DNA of 23,755 nucleotides from Enhygromyxa salina (GTDB taxonomy: Bacteria; Myxococcota_A; Polyangia; Nannocystales; Nannocystaceae). The stretch is taken from contig NZ_JMCC02000132.1 of the NCBI RefSeq assembly GCF_000737335.2, positions 1 through 23,755 of the forward strand, written 5' to 3'. How positions within the stretch are numbered: the stretch's first letter is position 1; every line of letters begins with the position of its first letter. The position numbers were made by a program, and so were the translations under genes. The notes beneath the pieces are model-generated. The model saw only the letters and a program-made list of their open reading frames with translations, was not told the DNA's origin and ran no database searches. Shown piece by piece: positions 15,177-23,555 of this stretch.

Positions 15177-16172
15177 ATGATGCGACACCAGAGCTTCGGA
15201 GCGATGGTCGCTGGGGGAGCGGGGCTCGCCGCGCTCGCGCTGACTTCCTGTGGCCCCAATCCGCCCAAAGGGTCGCAGGATACCAATGTGCAAGGTGACG
15301 GCGATGGGGATCCGGGTGACGCTGACGGCGCTCCTGGCGACGGCGAGCTCGGCGACGGTGATGGTGACAGTCATGAGCCGCCATGTGAGTCCGAGCATGA
15401 GGGGATGATCTGCATCCCCGCGGGGCCATTCATCATGGGCTCGAATGGGTTGGGCTTGCTCAAAGAGCGCGAGATCCCCGAGCAAGTCGTGTATCTGTCG
15501 CAATTTCACATCGACCGACACGAGGTGACCTTTGGTGAGTATCGGCTCTGCGTGGAGGCAGGGAAATGCTCGCCGCCCGTGGCGGAGGACCCGAACGACC
15601 TTCGGACCTCTGGCTGTCGCTGGGGGACCGAGGGCATCGACGCCTATCCGGTCGCCTGCGTGGGTTGGCTGCAAGCGCTGGAGTACTGCAACGCGCGGGG
15701 CGCCGAGCTGCCCACCGAAGCGCAGTGGGAAAAGGCCGGGCGCGGGACCGACGGCCGCGACTACGCTTGGGGGAATGAGGCGCCCACTTGCTTCTACGCC
15801 AGCATGGCGAACGAGACGATCGGAGACCAGGATCCGCACGAAGGGTGGGGATGCGACACCGGGATGCCGCAACGTCCGGGCAGCCATTCGCCGCAGGGTG
15901 ACAGCCCCTATGGTGTTCAAGATATGGTCGGAAACGTGAATGAGGTCGTCGCCGACTGGCTCGGGCCTGGGCAACCCAACCTCGGTCAAGATCCCACCGG
16001 CCCCGACAGCGGCCCATTCAAAGTGCGGAAGGGAGGAACCTATACAACCACCCAACAGTATGACTCAAATGGCGGATACTTGCATCTAGCGTGGCGGGGC
16101 CAGGGCGGCGGACCCGTTCCGGGAGCTCAATTGGGACCCGACACCGGGTTTCGCTGCGCCATGTCCGAGTGA
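15177..16172 (+). CDS. Lipoprotein with sulfatase-modifying-factor (FGE-like) domain
   Basis: This 331-residue protein starts at ATG 15177 (ATGATG) behind a good ribosome binding site. The signal ends in L-T-S-C with Cys25. A Gly/Asp-rich linker (about 40-65) follows, then an FGE-sulfatase (SUMF1) domain from about 75 to the end. Its motifs are P-A-G-P-F-I-M-G-S (81-89), D-R-H-E-V-T (113-118), L-P-T-E-A-Q-W-E-K-A (179-188), Y-G-V-Q-D-M-V-G-N-V-N-E (245-256) and the closing G-F-R-C-A (324-328). True formylglycine-generating enzymes have a cysteine pair in the R-G-G-S-Y...R strand. Here that segment (285-307) reads GGTYTTTQQY and onward without cysteine. It is therefore probably a non-catalytic or differently acting surface member, and no sulfatase gene is nearby. 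The base composition is slightly softer than that of its upstream neighbours. Confidence 0.92.
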   Translation: MMRHQSFGAMVAGGAGLAALALTSCGPNPPKGSQDTNVQGDGDGDPGDADGAPGDGELGDGDGDSHEPPCESEHEGMICIPAGPFIMGSNGLGLLKEREIPEQVVYLSQFHIDRHEVTFGEYRLCVEAGKCSPPVAEDPNDLRTSGCRWGTEGIDAYPVACVGWLQALEYCNARGAELPTEAQWEKAGRGTDGRDYAWGNEAPTCFYASMANETIGDQDPHEGWGCDTGMPQRPGSHSPQGDSPYGVQDMVGNVNEVVADWLGPGQPNLGQDPTGPDSGPFKVRKGGTYTTTQQYDSNGGYLHLAWRGQGGGPVPGAQLGPDTGFRCAMSE

Positions 16173-16332
16173 CGGATTGCTCAGACACAGTAGTCGCAGA
16201 TCTCTGATCGTGTTGACGATGTAGTACGTCCGCAGTCGTGGCCGAGCGCCATCTCGCTGCAACGCAAATACAACGGAGCCAGAGCGAGGCTATTCTAGAG
16301 CCACACTTGCTGTCAGGTGCTACTTCACGAGC

Positions 16333-19300
16333 ATGAGTCCTCGAGTTCGCCTCCCCTCGCGTTGGTCGACATCTGGTCTTGCAGCATTCGCTGCATGCGT
16401 CGCCATGGGCGCGCTGTCTGGCACAGCTCTCGCCGGCAAGAAGAAGCTCATTGATCACGGGGATGGGACTTGGTCGATCGCGGTACGCGCAAACTTTCCA
16501 CCGGAGGATCTTGGCTCGTTGGAGGTGACGAGCGGCGACGCTGAGAACTACTGCGACTTCTTCCGGGAGGGGTCGCGGATCCTCTGGAAAGTCACGAACG
16601 GACAGCACTACTTCGATTCTGTGACGTTCGGCTACGGCGCCAGCGAGAGCGACGTCTTCTTGAGCCATGGCACGCAAAAGTCGTACGCGAGCGATCACGC
16701 GATTAGGATGATTTTCATGTCGCCCAAACCAGCGGGGACCGAGGTGCACGGCAAAACCCTAGCTCACGAGTGGGGACACTACTTCTACGGGCTCCCAGAT
16801 GAGTATGCCAAATCCAATGATCTCGGTTTTTGCGCAGACTCGCGCTACGCGACCTCGAGCGATACATGCACGGGCTTTCCGAGTTCGAGCTGCTCGAGCG
16901 GCGCGAGGTGCATCCGTCATGAAGCGTGCGTAAATGAAGGCGCCGACATCACACAATCCGGTACGTATGATGGCTGGATCATCGGAACGGGCAGTCCGCC
17001 CCAAGATGTGATATCCAATCTTGGGATCGTGTCTGGCGATCAGTGCGGGGCGGCGGGAGGAGACAACATGGCGCACCCAGTCTGCATCCTGTATGACCCC
17101 ACCGGAGTGCACAGCAGTCCATTTGGCGGTCCAGAGCTCTGGCCGAAGTGGGGGGCTGACTGTGAGGAGAGCGACGATTGCGAGACCGAGCCTGCTCTCG
17201 GCGATGGGGTTTGTACCGCAAAGCTAAAGGCCGACTGGCAGCGCTCCGTCTGCGTCGGTGAGTCCACATGCATCATGGCCGCTGGCACCAAGCAACGTTG
17301 GTGCGACGCCAACACCCACATCCACCTCGACCCCAAGACCGGCGCCAGCCTCTCCCAACACTGGGGCGTGCTCGGCACAGTCATGAGCCACTACCCTATC
17401 CCCTGGTCCAGCGCCGAAGACTTCAACTGCTGGGACCAAGCCAAGCTCGAGTGGGGCAGCCTCCAGTTCAACGGCCAATACGACGAAGACATCGGCCTCC
17501 CGCCCAACGATGGCGACCCCGCGTTCTGCACCTGGAACGTCCCCGATTACACCGACGCCGAGGACCTCGCCGATTGGTCGATGGTCATGATCGACGCCTC
17601 GGGCTCCATGGGTCAGGACGCCAACGGGAACCCAGGCTGGACCTACGCGGTTGACGGGGCCGAGTACTTCAACCAGGTCGCCGTCACCAAGCAGACCAGC
17701 GCGGGGATCTATGCGTGGGGTGACGATCTGTGGCCGGTAAAGTCCGCGACCAAGATCAACGAGGTGTGGGTGCCAACCCAAGACCTCGCCCTGGGTACCC
17801 CTGTGGACCTGGCTCCTGCCAATGTCGCGGTGTATCGCAACGAGATCGACGCGCATGTCAACGCCAAGCACTTCACGAACCTGTGCGCCGTGCTCGAGGG
17901 CGCCAAGGCTGCGTTTACACAGGCCAAGGCCCCGGCGGGCGACCGCGAGGTCGTGCTGCTCACCGACGCCAAGTTCACCCGGGTCGATCCCAAGCATGAT
18001 CCAACTGGCCCGGCCGGCTGCCGCGGCGTCGAGACCTGGATCGTGAACAAGCCCGAGATCGCCGCCCAGATCTGCGCAGAGGGGGGCATGCGCGTCAACG
18101 TGATCACGACCGGCGCATCGCCCCGGATCGGTCTGGCGCACTGGCTGGCCGAGAGCTGCAACGGCTGGCACTACTACGCAGGCGACGAGCAGGCCGCTGG
18201 CGGGTCACTGCCCCACGCCGCCAAGGTCTACGAGGCCGTAGCGAAGGCCGTGGTGGCCGGCGACGCCATCGCGCTGCACGAGCGAGCGCCGCTCGTCGCG
18301 ACCACGACCACCGAGTCCCACACCTTCGTGGTGCCCGCGGGATCCAAACAACTCGACGTGGCGTGGCTGGGCAGCCCCCTGGTGGTCACCAGCGAGAGCA
18401 CCGAGCACGCCTTCAACAACCTGAGCTTCGAGCTCGTGTCACCAAGCAGCATTCTATATGGCCATCCAATCGGAGACTCGAGCGAGGTCCAGGCAGTCTA
18501 TCGGCGAATGGAGGTCGACAACCCGGAGCCGGGCCTGTGGACCATGCGACTCGACAAGAGTCAGCTGTCGGCGAGTACCCAAGCCAAGCTGGACGTTGGC
18601 TGGGTCGCGTCGGTGGTTCGATCGGGCTATTCGCCCGAGGCTTGGATCGATCGCCCAGTATGGGAGATCGGCGACGAGGTCACGATCTCCGCCAGCGTCA
18701 TCAAGTCCAGCGCGGCGGTCGGCGGCATGGAGGTATCGGCCCGGCTCTCCGTGGCAGGGTACAGCTGGCGGATCCCCATGTTCGATGATGGCCACCACGA
18801 TGACGGCCTCGCTGATGACGGCGTGTACGCGGCGATCCACGCCTCGACCGTTGAAGGGCCCCACGCCGTCAAGATCGACTTCGAGGTCCTGCCGGGCGTC
18901 AGCCACACGATCCCGGGCGACGCGATCTTCGGCGCCGGACCGGGGCCCCAGATCCTGAGCGACGCTGCGACCCTCGTCGCTCACGCTTCGTTCGCGGCGC
19001 AAGACGGCCCAGTCGGCCTCGTGCGCGGGGATCTCCCATCGCTGCAAGCCGGCGAGTCCCACCAGGGTCTCACCGCGACGATCGAGGGCATCTTCGTGCC
19101 GAGCCCCGGAGCGATGGTGTCGCTGGGAGACGGCGTGACGGTGCGCGATCTCGAGGTGACCGGCCTAAACTGCGACAATGACAACGAGCAGGATCCCGAC
19201 CCCGCGACGCTCGTGTACGAGCTACGCTTCAACGCCGACGTGGCCCCCGATGCGTCGCTCACAATGCGAGATCTGCTAGTCGAGATCGGCACCGCGGACT

Positions 19301-19566
19301 ACCGCGACGAGGGTGCGACGACGGTCGTGGCAGCGGACCCACCAACCAGCGGTACCGGCGGAACGATCGGCCTCGGATATCGCTCCAGCGAAGGTGATGC
19401 CCTCGAGCGCGCGGGTCTAACGGCACAGCTCGCGGCCGTAGGGCCCCGAGTACTCCGGTTTTTCATTCGCCTCGCGCAAGCCATGGTCGCGGACAAGCGC
19501 CGTGCCACGGCGTTCTCCAAACCCGTCACGGCGACCTCGCCACCGGCCGACGCCCCACATCTTTGA
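16333..19566 (+). CDS. CLCA-like secreted zinc metalloprotease with VWA domain
   Basis: This 1077-residue exported protein starts at ATG 16333 with a signal peptide (residues 1-35, ending TALAG). A metalloprotease-type motif H-E-W-G-H-Y-F-Y-G-L-P-D-E-Y lies at 145-158: His145, Glu146 and His149, followed by Gly153 and Asp156/Glu157. The same H-E-W-x-H...G...D-E-Y layout is found in animal CLCA (calcium-activated chloride channel regulator) proteins, which also carry a VWA domain next. Here a VWA domain follows at about 415-640 with the MIDAS motif D-A-S-G-S (421-425). Beyond that lie beta-sandwich-like regions (about 655-900) and a low-similarity tail. Cysteine-rich stretches occur between 165 and 325. 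Third-base GC jumps near 17270 inside the gene. It may process extracellular proteins or itself. The last 70 residues are unlike the rest and could reflect a late frameshift. Confidence 0.88.
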   Translation: MSPRVRLPSRWSTSGLAAFAACVAMGALSGTALAGKKKLIDHGDGTWSIAVRANFPPEDLGSLEVTSGDAENYCDFFREGSRILWKVTNGQHYFDSVTFGYGASESDVFLSHGTQKSYASDHAIRMIFMSPKPAGTEVHGKTLAHEWGHYFYGLPDEYAKSNDLGFCADSRYATSSDTCTGFPSSSCSSGARCIRHEACVNEGADITQSGTYDGWIIGTGSPPQDVISNLGIVSGDQCGAAGGDNMAHPVCILYDPTGVHSSPFGGPELWPKWGADCEESDDCETEPALGDGVCTAKLKADWQRSVCVGESTCIMAAGTKQRWCDANTHIHLDPKTGASLSQHWGVLGTVMSHYPIPWSSAEDFNCWDQAKLEWGSLQFNGQYDEDIGLPPNDGDPAFCTWNVPDYTDAEDLADWSMVMIDASGSMGQDANGNPGWTYAVDGAEYFNQVAVTKQTSAGIYAWGDDLWPVKSATKINEVWVPTQDLALGTPVDLAPANVAVYRNEIDAHVNAKHFTNLCAVLEGAKAAFTQAKAPAGDREVVLLTDAKFTRVDPKHDPTGPAGCRGVETWIVNKPEIAAQICAEGGMRVNVITTGASPRIGLAHWLAESCNGWHYYAGDEQAAGGSLPHAAKVYEAVAKAVVAGDAIALHERAPLVATTTTESHTFVVPAGSKQLDVAWLGSPLVVTSESTEHAFNNLSFELVSPSSILYGHPIGDSSEVQAVYRRMEVDNPEPGLWTMRLDKSQLSASTQAKLDVGWVASVVRSGYSPEAWIDRPVWEIGDEVTISASVIKSSAAVGGMEVSARLSVAGYSWRIPMFDDGHHDDGLADDGVYAAIHASTVEGPHAVKIDFEVLPGVSHTIPGDAIFGAGPGPQILSDAATLVAHASFAAQDGPVGLVRGDLPSLQAGESHQGLTATIEGIFVPSPGAMVSLGDGVTVRDLEVTGLNCDNDNEQDPDPATLVYELRFNADVAPDASLTMRDLLVEIGTADYRDEGATTVVAADPPTSGTGGTIGLGYRSSEGDALERAGLTAQLAAVGPRVLRFFIRLAQAMVADKRRATAFSKPVTATSPPADAPHL

Positions 19567-19610
19567 CCCAATCGATCGACGTGCGGGAGCGAGGGTCATC
19601 GCATCTGTCG

Positions 19611-21536
19611 TCACGGCTCCCCTTCAACGACCACCAACACCTGCCCACCACCAACCTCGTCAAACCCCTGCACGATCCCGCTGGCTGGCCACTCGACCTC
19701 GACCCGGTGCACGGTGTCCTGCTCGAGCTCAAACCCATGGCCAAGCCCGAAGTGCTGGATCAGCTCGCCCTCACCCAGAAAGTGGCTCGCAACCCCAACC
19801 TCGCGGATCTGCCAGGGCCCGTCGGGCTCGACCTGGACCCGCACCTTCGCGCCGCGGCCGTCGTGGTTTGACGTCGTGCCCTCGACCGCCACGCGCAACC
19901 ACGCCCGCGCGTTGCCGCCGTCGTTGCGAAACAGTCGCGGGCTCCCGGCGTGGTTGGCGACCAGCAGATCCAGGTCGCCGTCTCGGTCGTAATCAAACGC
20001 GACAATGCCCCGGCCCTGGCCCCGGTCGTACACCCCGCGAAGCTCACCCTCTTCGGTCATGAACGTCTCGCCCCACCCGGGCCCGTTGTTGATCCACAGC
20101 CGCGTCGGCGTGTCCGCGTGGTACAGGCCGCCGTGTAGATCCCGACCCGGCCAGCCGTTCGCGAGGGCGAGGTCCTGGTCCCCGTCGTTGTCGGCGTCGA
20201 ACATGATGGTTCCCCACGCCCAGGCCCCGTCGCGTACGCCAGCCTCGTCGGTGATCAGGGAGTAGGTGCGGGCGCCCTCGTAGCTGTACAGGCGATTGCC
20301 GGTGCCCGACCAGCACGGGGGGGTCTCGTCGTCTTCGCACGCGTCGGCTTCGGCGATCGAGGTCACGTACCAGTCAAGATCGCCGTCGCTGTCGATGTCG
20401 CCAAAGGTCGAGCCCATGCCGTTGGACTCGCGGTTGACCCCCGCGGGGCCGCTGCCGTCCAGGTACGCCAACCCCTCCATGTTCCAAAACAGGCGCGAGC
20501 GGCGAAAGTCCACCGTGATCGCGAGGTCCTGCCAGCCGTCGCCATCGAGGTCCGCGAAGGTCGACGAGAACGCGAAGATCCCGTCGGGATCGAGCGCGGA
20601 CAGATCCACGCCGTACGCCGCCGTGACGTCCTCGAAGTTGCCCTGGCCGGTGTTGTGGAGCAGCCGCCCGCCGTGGCGCTGCCACGCTGGCTGCTCGGGG
20701 GTTGGCATGTGCTCGACCTTGATCCACTCGTTGACGTGGACGTCGAGCCAGCCGTCGCGGTCGTAGTCGCCAAGCGTGACGCCCTCGCCCGAGTGCATGA
20801 GAGTCGAGCTGAGCGCGAACCCCCGCGCGGCGGCCTGCTCGTCAAAGCCCAGCTCGCCCGTCTCGCTGAGGGTGTTGATCCACAGCTGGTGCTCGGTCGC
20901 GCCCACGCTGGTGACGAGCAGGTCCAGATCGCCGTCTTCGTCGATGTCGCCGAACACCGAGCCGTTGGTCCAGCTGCAGTCGCCAAGCCCAACCTGCGCG
21001 GCGACGTCGACGAAGGTGCCGTCGCCTTGGTTGAGGAACAGGTGATCCGGCGCGGCCAGGCGGGTCATGAACACGTCGGGCCAGCCGTCAGCGTTCACGT
21101 CGCCAACGCTGACGCCGCCAGTGAACCACTGCGGCTCACAGTCTTGTCGGGGGCTGAGCCCGCCCGAGGTCGCCCACGGAAACATGCAGTCCAGCTTGGA
21201 AGGGTGGGTGGGCACGAACTGCACGGTGCCGAGCCCCGCCGCTTCGGCGACCTCCGTGAACACTGGACAAATTTCCTGGCCTGCACAGGCTTGCTCCGCG
21301 GGCGGCGTGCCGGCCGGGGTCGCTGCGGGTGGGTTCCATGACCCGCACACCTCGGGCTCGAAGGGCTGAAGACCGTCCGGGTCGCCGGTCTCGGTCGCAG
21401 ATTCGCTCTCGTCCTCTTCGGTCGGCTGATCGGCGTTGGTCGTGACGCCAGCGCTGGTCTCGGCAAGATCGGGGCCACGACAGGCCGCGAGCAGCAGCAC
21501 GCTCGCGCAGGCAATCCGGACCCAATCGCCAGTCAC
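19611..21536 (-). CDS. FG-GAP/VCBS seven-repeat lipoprotein with ASPIC/UnbV domain (CRTAC1-like)
   Basis: This 641-residue surface lipoprotein starts at GTG 21536; the lipobox L-A-A-C puts the lipidated residue at Cys19. An acidic, Thr/Glu-rich linker (about 22-55) follows. The body contains seven calcium-loop repeats of the FG-GAP/VCBS type, each with a D-x-[DN]-x-D-G-x-x-D core (for example D-V-N-A-D-G-W-P-D and D-Y-D-R-D-G-D-L-D). Seven repeats fit one seven-bladed beta-propeller. The last 110 residues look like the ASPIC/UnbV domain (N-A-R-A-W-L-R-V, H-F-G-L-G, V-E-W-P-x-S-G), the arrangement found in CRTAC1-like proteins. It probably binds calcium and mediates adhesion or substrate docking outside the cell. 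It is convergent with the CLCA-like gene (44 bases) and divergent from the phosphoesterase gene (84 bases). Confidence 0.94.
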   Translation of the reverse strand: MTGDWVRIACASVLLLAACRGPDLAETSAGVTTNADQPTEEDESESATETGDPDGLQPFEPEVCGSWNPPAATPAGTPPAEQACAGQEICPVFTEVAEAAGLGTVQFVPTHPSKLDCMFPWATSGGLSPRQDCEPQWFTGGVSVGDVNADGWPDVFMTRLAAPDHLFLNQGDGTFVDVAAQVGLGDCSWTNGSVFGDIDEDGDLDLLVTSVGATEHQLWINTLSETGELGFDEQAAARGFALSSTLMHSGEGVTLGDYDRDGWLDVHVNEWIKVEHMPTPEQPAWQRHGGRLLHNTGQGNFEDVTAAYGVDLSALDPDGIFAFSSTFADLDGDGWQDLAITVDFRRSRLFWNMEGLAYLDGSGPAGVNRESNGMGSTFGDIDSDGDLDWYVTSIAEADACEDDETPPCWSGTGNRLYSYEGARTYSLITDEAGVRDGAWAWGTIMFDADNDGDQDLALANGWPGRDLHGGLYHADTPTRLWINNGPGWGETFMTEEGELRGVYDRGQGRGIVAFDYDRDGDLDLLVANHAGSPRLFRNDGGNARAWLRVAVEGTTSNHDGRGAKVRVQVEPDGPWQIREVGVASHFLGEGELIQHFGLGHGFELEQDTVHRVEVEWPASGIVQGFDEVGGGQVLVVVEGEP

Positions 21537-21620
21537 CGCAGCAGCTTAGCAGCGCGGCCGACCCAATGGACAACAAGCAGCCCATGGCTGTGAGGGTGAT
21601 GAAAGGCTAGCCTTGCGGAC

Positions 21621-22331
21621 ATGAGGCGGGTCGCGTTCATCTCGGATCTGCACGCCAACCTGGTCGCGGTTGACGCCGTGCTCGCCGACATCGACCAGCT
21701 CGGCGTCGACGAGATCGTGTGCCTTGGGGACATCGTCGATCTGGGACCGCAGCCGTGCGAGCTGCTCGATCGTCTGCACGAGCGCGAGGTCCGTTGCATC
21801 CGCGGCAACCACGACACGCTCGACGAGCACCCGCCGCATCACATGCTGCTCGAGATCGAGACCTGGACCCAAGCGCAGCTGGGCGAGGCGAGGCTGCGCG
21901 AGCTCGCGGAGCTGCCCGAGCAGCTCACCCTGGAAATCGATAGCGCGCGCGTGTTGTGTGTGCATGGGTCGCCGCGCGATGACACCGACCAAGTGCTCGC
22001 TTCGACCACGCGCGACACCCTCGTCAGCTGGATCGGCGATCACGAGTTCGACGTCATGGTTGGCGGCCACACCCACGTGCAGCTGCTGCGCAGGCTCGAC
22101 GCGCGACTGATCGTGAACGTTGGCAGCGTGGGGATGCCCTTTGAGCGCGCCTTCGATGGCGGCGCGCCGAAGATCCTGCCGTGGTGCGAGTATGGGGTGA
22201 TCAGCGGAGCTGATGGGACGCTCTCGGTGGATCTGCGTCGGGTGCCGCTGGATCTCGAGCGCTTCGCCGCGAGCGTGCGCGAGTCCTCGATGCCGGGGGC
22301 GGCGCGGTGGGTGGAGCAGTGGCTGATCTGA
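21621..22331 (+). CDS. YfcE/MJ0936-type metallophosphoesterase
   Basis: This 236-residue cytosolic phosphoesterase of the small YfcE-like calcineurin family has every metal-site motif: S-D-L-H (Asp9, His11), G-D-I-V-D (Asp37), G-N-H-D (Asn63, His64), H-G-S-P (His115) and G-G-H-T-H (His150, His152), followed by N-V-G-S-V-G. Family members are di-manganese or similar phosphodiesterases; the physiological substrate here cannot be named. The length is a little above the family core, with a C-terminal helical tail. There is no signal peptide. ATG 21621 starts directly before the first beta strand. It is divergent from the FG-GAP lipoprotein gene. The downstream region contains the hairpins described at 22406-22498. 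Confidence 0.95.
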   Translation: MRRVAFISDLHANLVAVDAVLADIDQLGVDEIVCLGDIVDLGPQPCELLDRLHEREVRCIRGNHDTLDEHPPHHMLLEIETWTQAQLGEARLRELAELPEQLTLEIDSARVLCVHGSPRDDTDQVLASTTRDTLVSWIGDHEFDVMVGGHTHVQLLRRLDARLIVNVGSVGMPFERAFDGGAPKILPWCEYGVISGADGTLSVDLRRVPLDLERFAASVRESSMPGAARWVEQWLI

Positions 22332-22434
22332 CTGTTCATGACCCCCACACAGACCTTGGACTTCGCCGACGACAGCCGCTTCGCGTCTTGTCGCTTCGCC
22401 TCCTCGGGGCCGTTTGTTCGCATCCGCATGTGTG

Positions 22435-22457
22435 GCCCCCTAGACCTAGAAGGGGGC
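22435..22457. other. Hairpin 1 of the structured intergenic region
   Basis: GCCCCCT (22435-22441) pairs with AGGGGGC (22451-22457) around a 9-base loop. GGGGCC at 22406-22411 could pair instead with GGCCCC at 22434-22439, so two mutually exclusive folds exist. It may terminate the phosphoesterase transcript, but no T-run follows. Confidence 0.55.
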
Positions 22458-22463
22458 TCTGAA

Positions 22464-22498
22464 CGCACGTCCTGTGTCCATGGGACACACGACGTGCG
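22464..22498. other. Hairpin 2: 35-base near-perfect palindrome
   Basis: CGCACGTC (22464-22471) pairs with GACGTGCG (22491-22498). After one C-C mismatch, TGTGTCC pairs with GGACACA around a 3-base centre. Fifteen of 17 possible pairs form. It is either a stable RNA stem or a dyad-symmetric protein-binding site; the sequence alone does not decide. Confidence 0.65.
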
Positions 22499-22539
22499 GA
22501 AAACTCCCGACTCATCGGTGAGCAACGCGACACGCCCGA

Positions 22540-22713
22540 TCACGCGTGCGCGCAGACCAACGAAGTCACGCATCCGAACAGATCAGCCAACGCGCGACCG
22601 GCCGCCTCAAAGCGGACCTGCTCCGAACACTCTTCGGTTTTCGGCGACTGACCAATGCGGTGCCCAACGATGGGCCGCGCGGGTACCGGCGCCACGGCGT
22701 CGCCGACCAGCAT
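22540..22713 (-). CDS. Possible small protein, 57 residues
   Basis: A minus-strand frame from ATG 22713 to the stop at 22540 has about three quarters G or C at third positions. Its second half looks like a plausible amphipathic helix (S-E-Q-V-R-F-E-A-A-G-R-A-L-A-D-L). I recognise no family, and no ribosome binding site stands out. It may be a fragment of a lost gene or chance coding in GC-rich DNA. Confidence 0.2.
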   Translation of the reverse strand: MLVGDAVAPVPARPIVGHRIGQSPKTEECSEQVRFEAAGRALADLFGCVTSLVCAHA

Positions 22714-22754
22714 GACGACCGGGGTCCCGCGGGGCGCTCGCCTCACACGACGAG

Positions 22755-23552
22755 ATGCACAGTCGGCACGACATCAGAGCGCTCCGCGTCGCCGGGATCC
22801 TGTTGCTGACGGTGCTACTCGGGAGCTTTCGGGCTGTCGCGCAGGCGAGCACGCCCGCGGCTGGGCCCAGAGACGTCGAGTTGCTGGTCGATACCTCGGA
22901 CCTCGAGGTCACGCTTGGCGATCGGCTTGCGGTGGCGCTCGAGCGAGACTTGCCGAGCGCCCTGCGCGAGGCTGGGTTCGAGGTCGTGCGCGGTGGGGCC
23001 GCGGTGACCTTCGAGGTGCGGCTGGCGATGTCGGATGTTGATCTGCGTGAGTATGCGATCAGCGTGGACGCGCTGGCGGATGGCGGCCGTGAGGTGTTGG
23101 TTGATGCGCGGCGGTGCTTGGCGTGCTCGGAACAGCAGGTTGTCGCGCGGGTGATCGAGCTGGTGGCAGGCATCGCAAGCTGGGAGCCGGAGCCCGAGCC
23201 GCCGACGCCGTGCATGGAAGAGGCGCCGCGATCGGCCGCCACGCCGACGCCACGTAGAACGCTGGGGGTTGGGCGGCTCGGCTTTGCGGGAGGGGTGTCC
23301 TTCTCTGCTGGTCTGGCGACGGTTGGAGGTGGCGTGTTGATGATGACGATGCCCGACCTCGACTGGGACGTGGATCCGCGGACGGTCGGGATGGGGATCG
23401 TGGTCGCGGGCACAGGGGCGGCTGCGGTGGGGCTGACGATCTTCGTTGTTGATGCGGTGCTGCTCGAGGGGCGGCGTCGCAAGGTTTCATTGAGTGTGTT
23501 GCCAAGCCTGTCTCCGATGAACGGAGGGGTGTTGGTGGTAGGGAGATTCTGA
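22755..23552 (+). CDS. Exported protein of unknown function with two C-terminal membrane segments
   Basis: This 265-residue protein has a signal peptide or N-terminal anchor (about residues 9-30, V-A-G-I-L-L-L-T-V-L-L). A mixed alpha/beta region (38-140) follows, including a C-L-A-C pair near 121-124. Next come a Glu/Pro linker (E-P-E-P-E-P-P) and two Gly/Ala/Val-rich membrane segments near 176-200 and 210-230. The plan of leader, soluble part, Pro-rich linker and membrane hairpin is reminiscent of the gene at 4553, without detectable sequence identity. The next gene begins 3 bases after the stop, so the two form an operon and the proteins may act together at the envelope. Function unknown. 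Confidence 0.8.
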   Translation: MHSRHDIRALRVAGILLLTVLLGSFRAVAQASTPAAGPRDVELLVDTSDLEVTLGDRLAVALERDLPSALREAGFEVVRGGAAVTFEVRLAMSDVDLREYAISVDALADGGREVLVDARRCLACSEQQVVARVIELVAGIASWEPEPEPPTPCMEEAPRSAATPTPRRTLGVGRLGFAGGVSFSAGLATVGGGVLMMTMPDLDWDVDPRTVGMGIVVAGTGAAAVGLTIFVVDAVLLEGRRRKVSLSVLPSLSPMNGGVLVVGRF

Positions 23553-23555
23553 CGA

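Larger units (their letters stand above)
22332..22754. other. 423-base region without a confident gene, holding strong hairpins
   Basis: No frame in this stretch is convincing on the plus strand. The left half (to about 22500) contains two tandem hairpins and an alternative pairing. The right half is GC-rich and includes a weak minus-strand frame (22540-22713). The promoter for the following gene pair must lie here, but no clear boxes are seen. Confidence 0.5.

Noticed and set aside
16213..16300. TTGACG at 16213 and a TATTCT within a partial palindrome at 16290-16304 as promoter elements of the CLCA-like gene.
   Set aside because: Neither has a partner hexamer at 16-18 bases, so no promoter was called.
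22338..22715. A 125-codon plus-strand frame in the region after the phosphoesterase.
   Set aside because: It runs through both hairpins, is rich in Arg/Ser/Thr/Pro without structure, and has no ribosome binding site.
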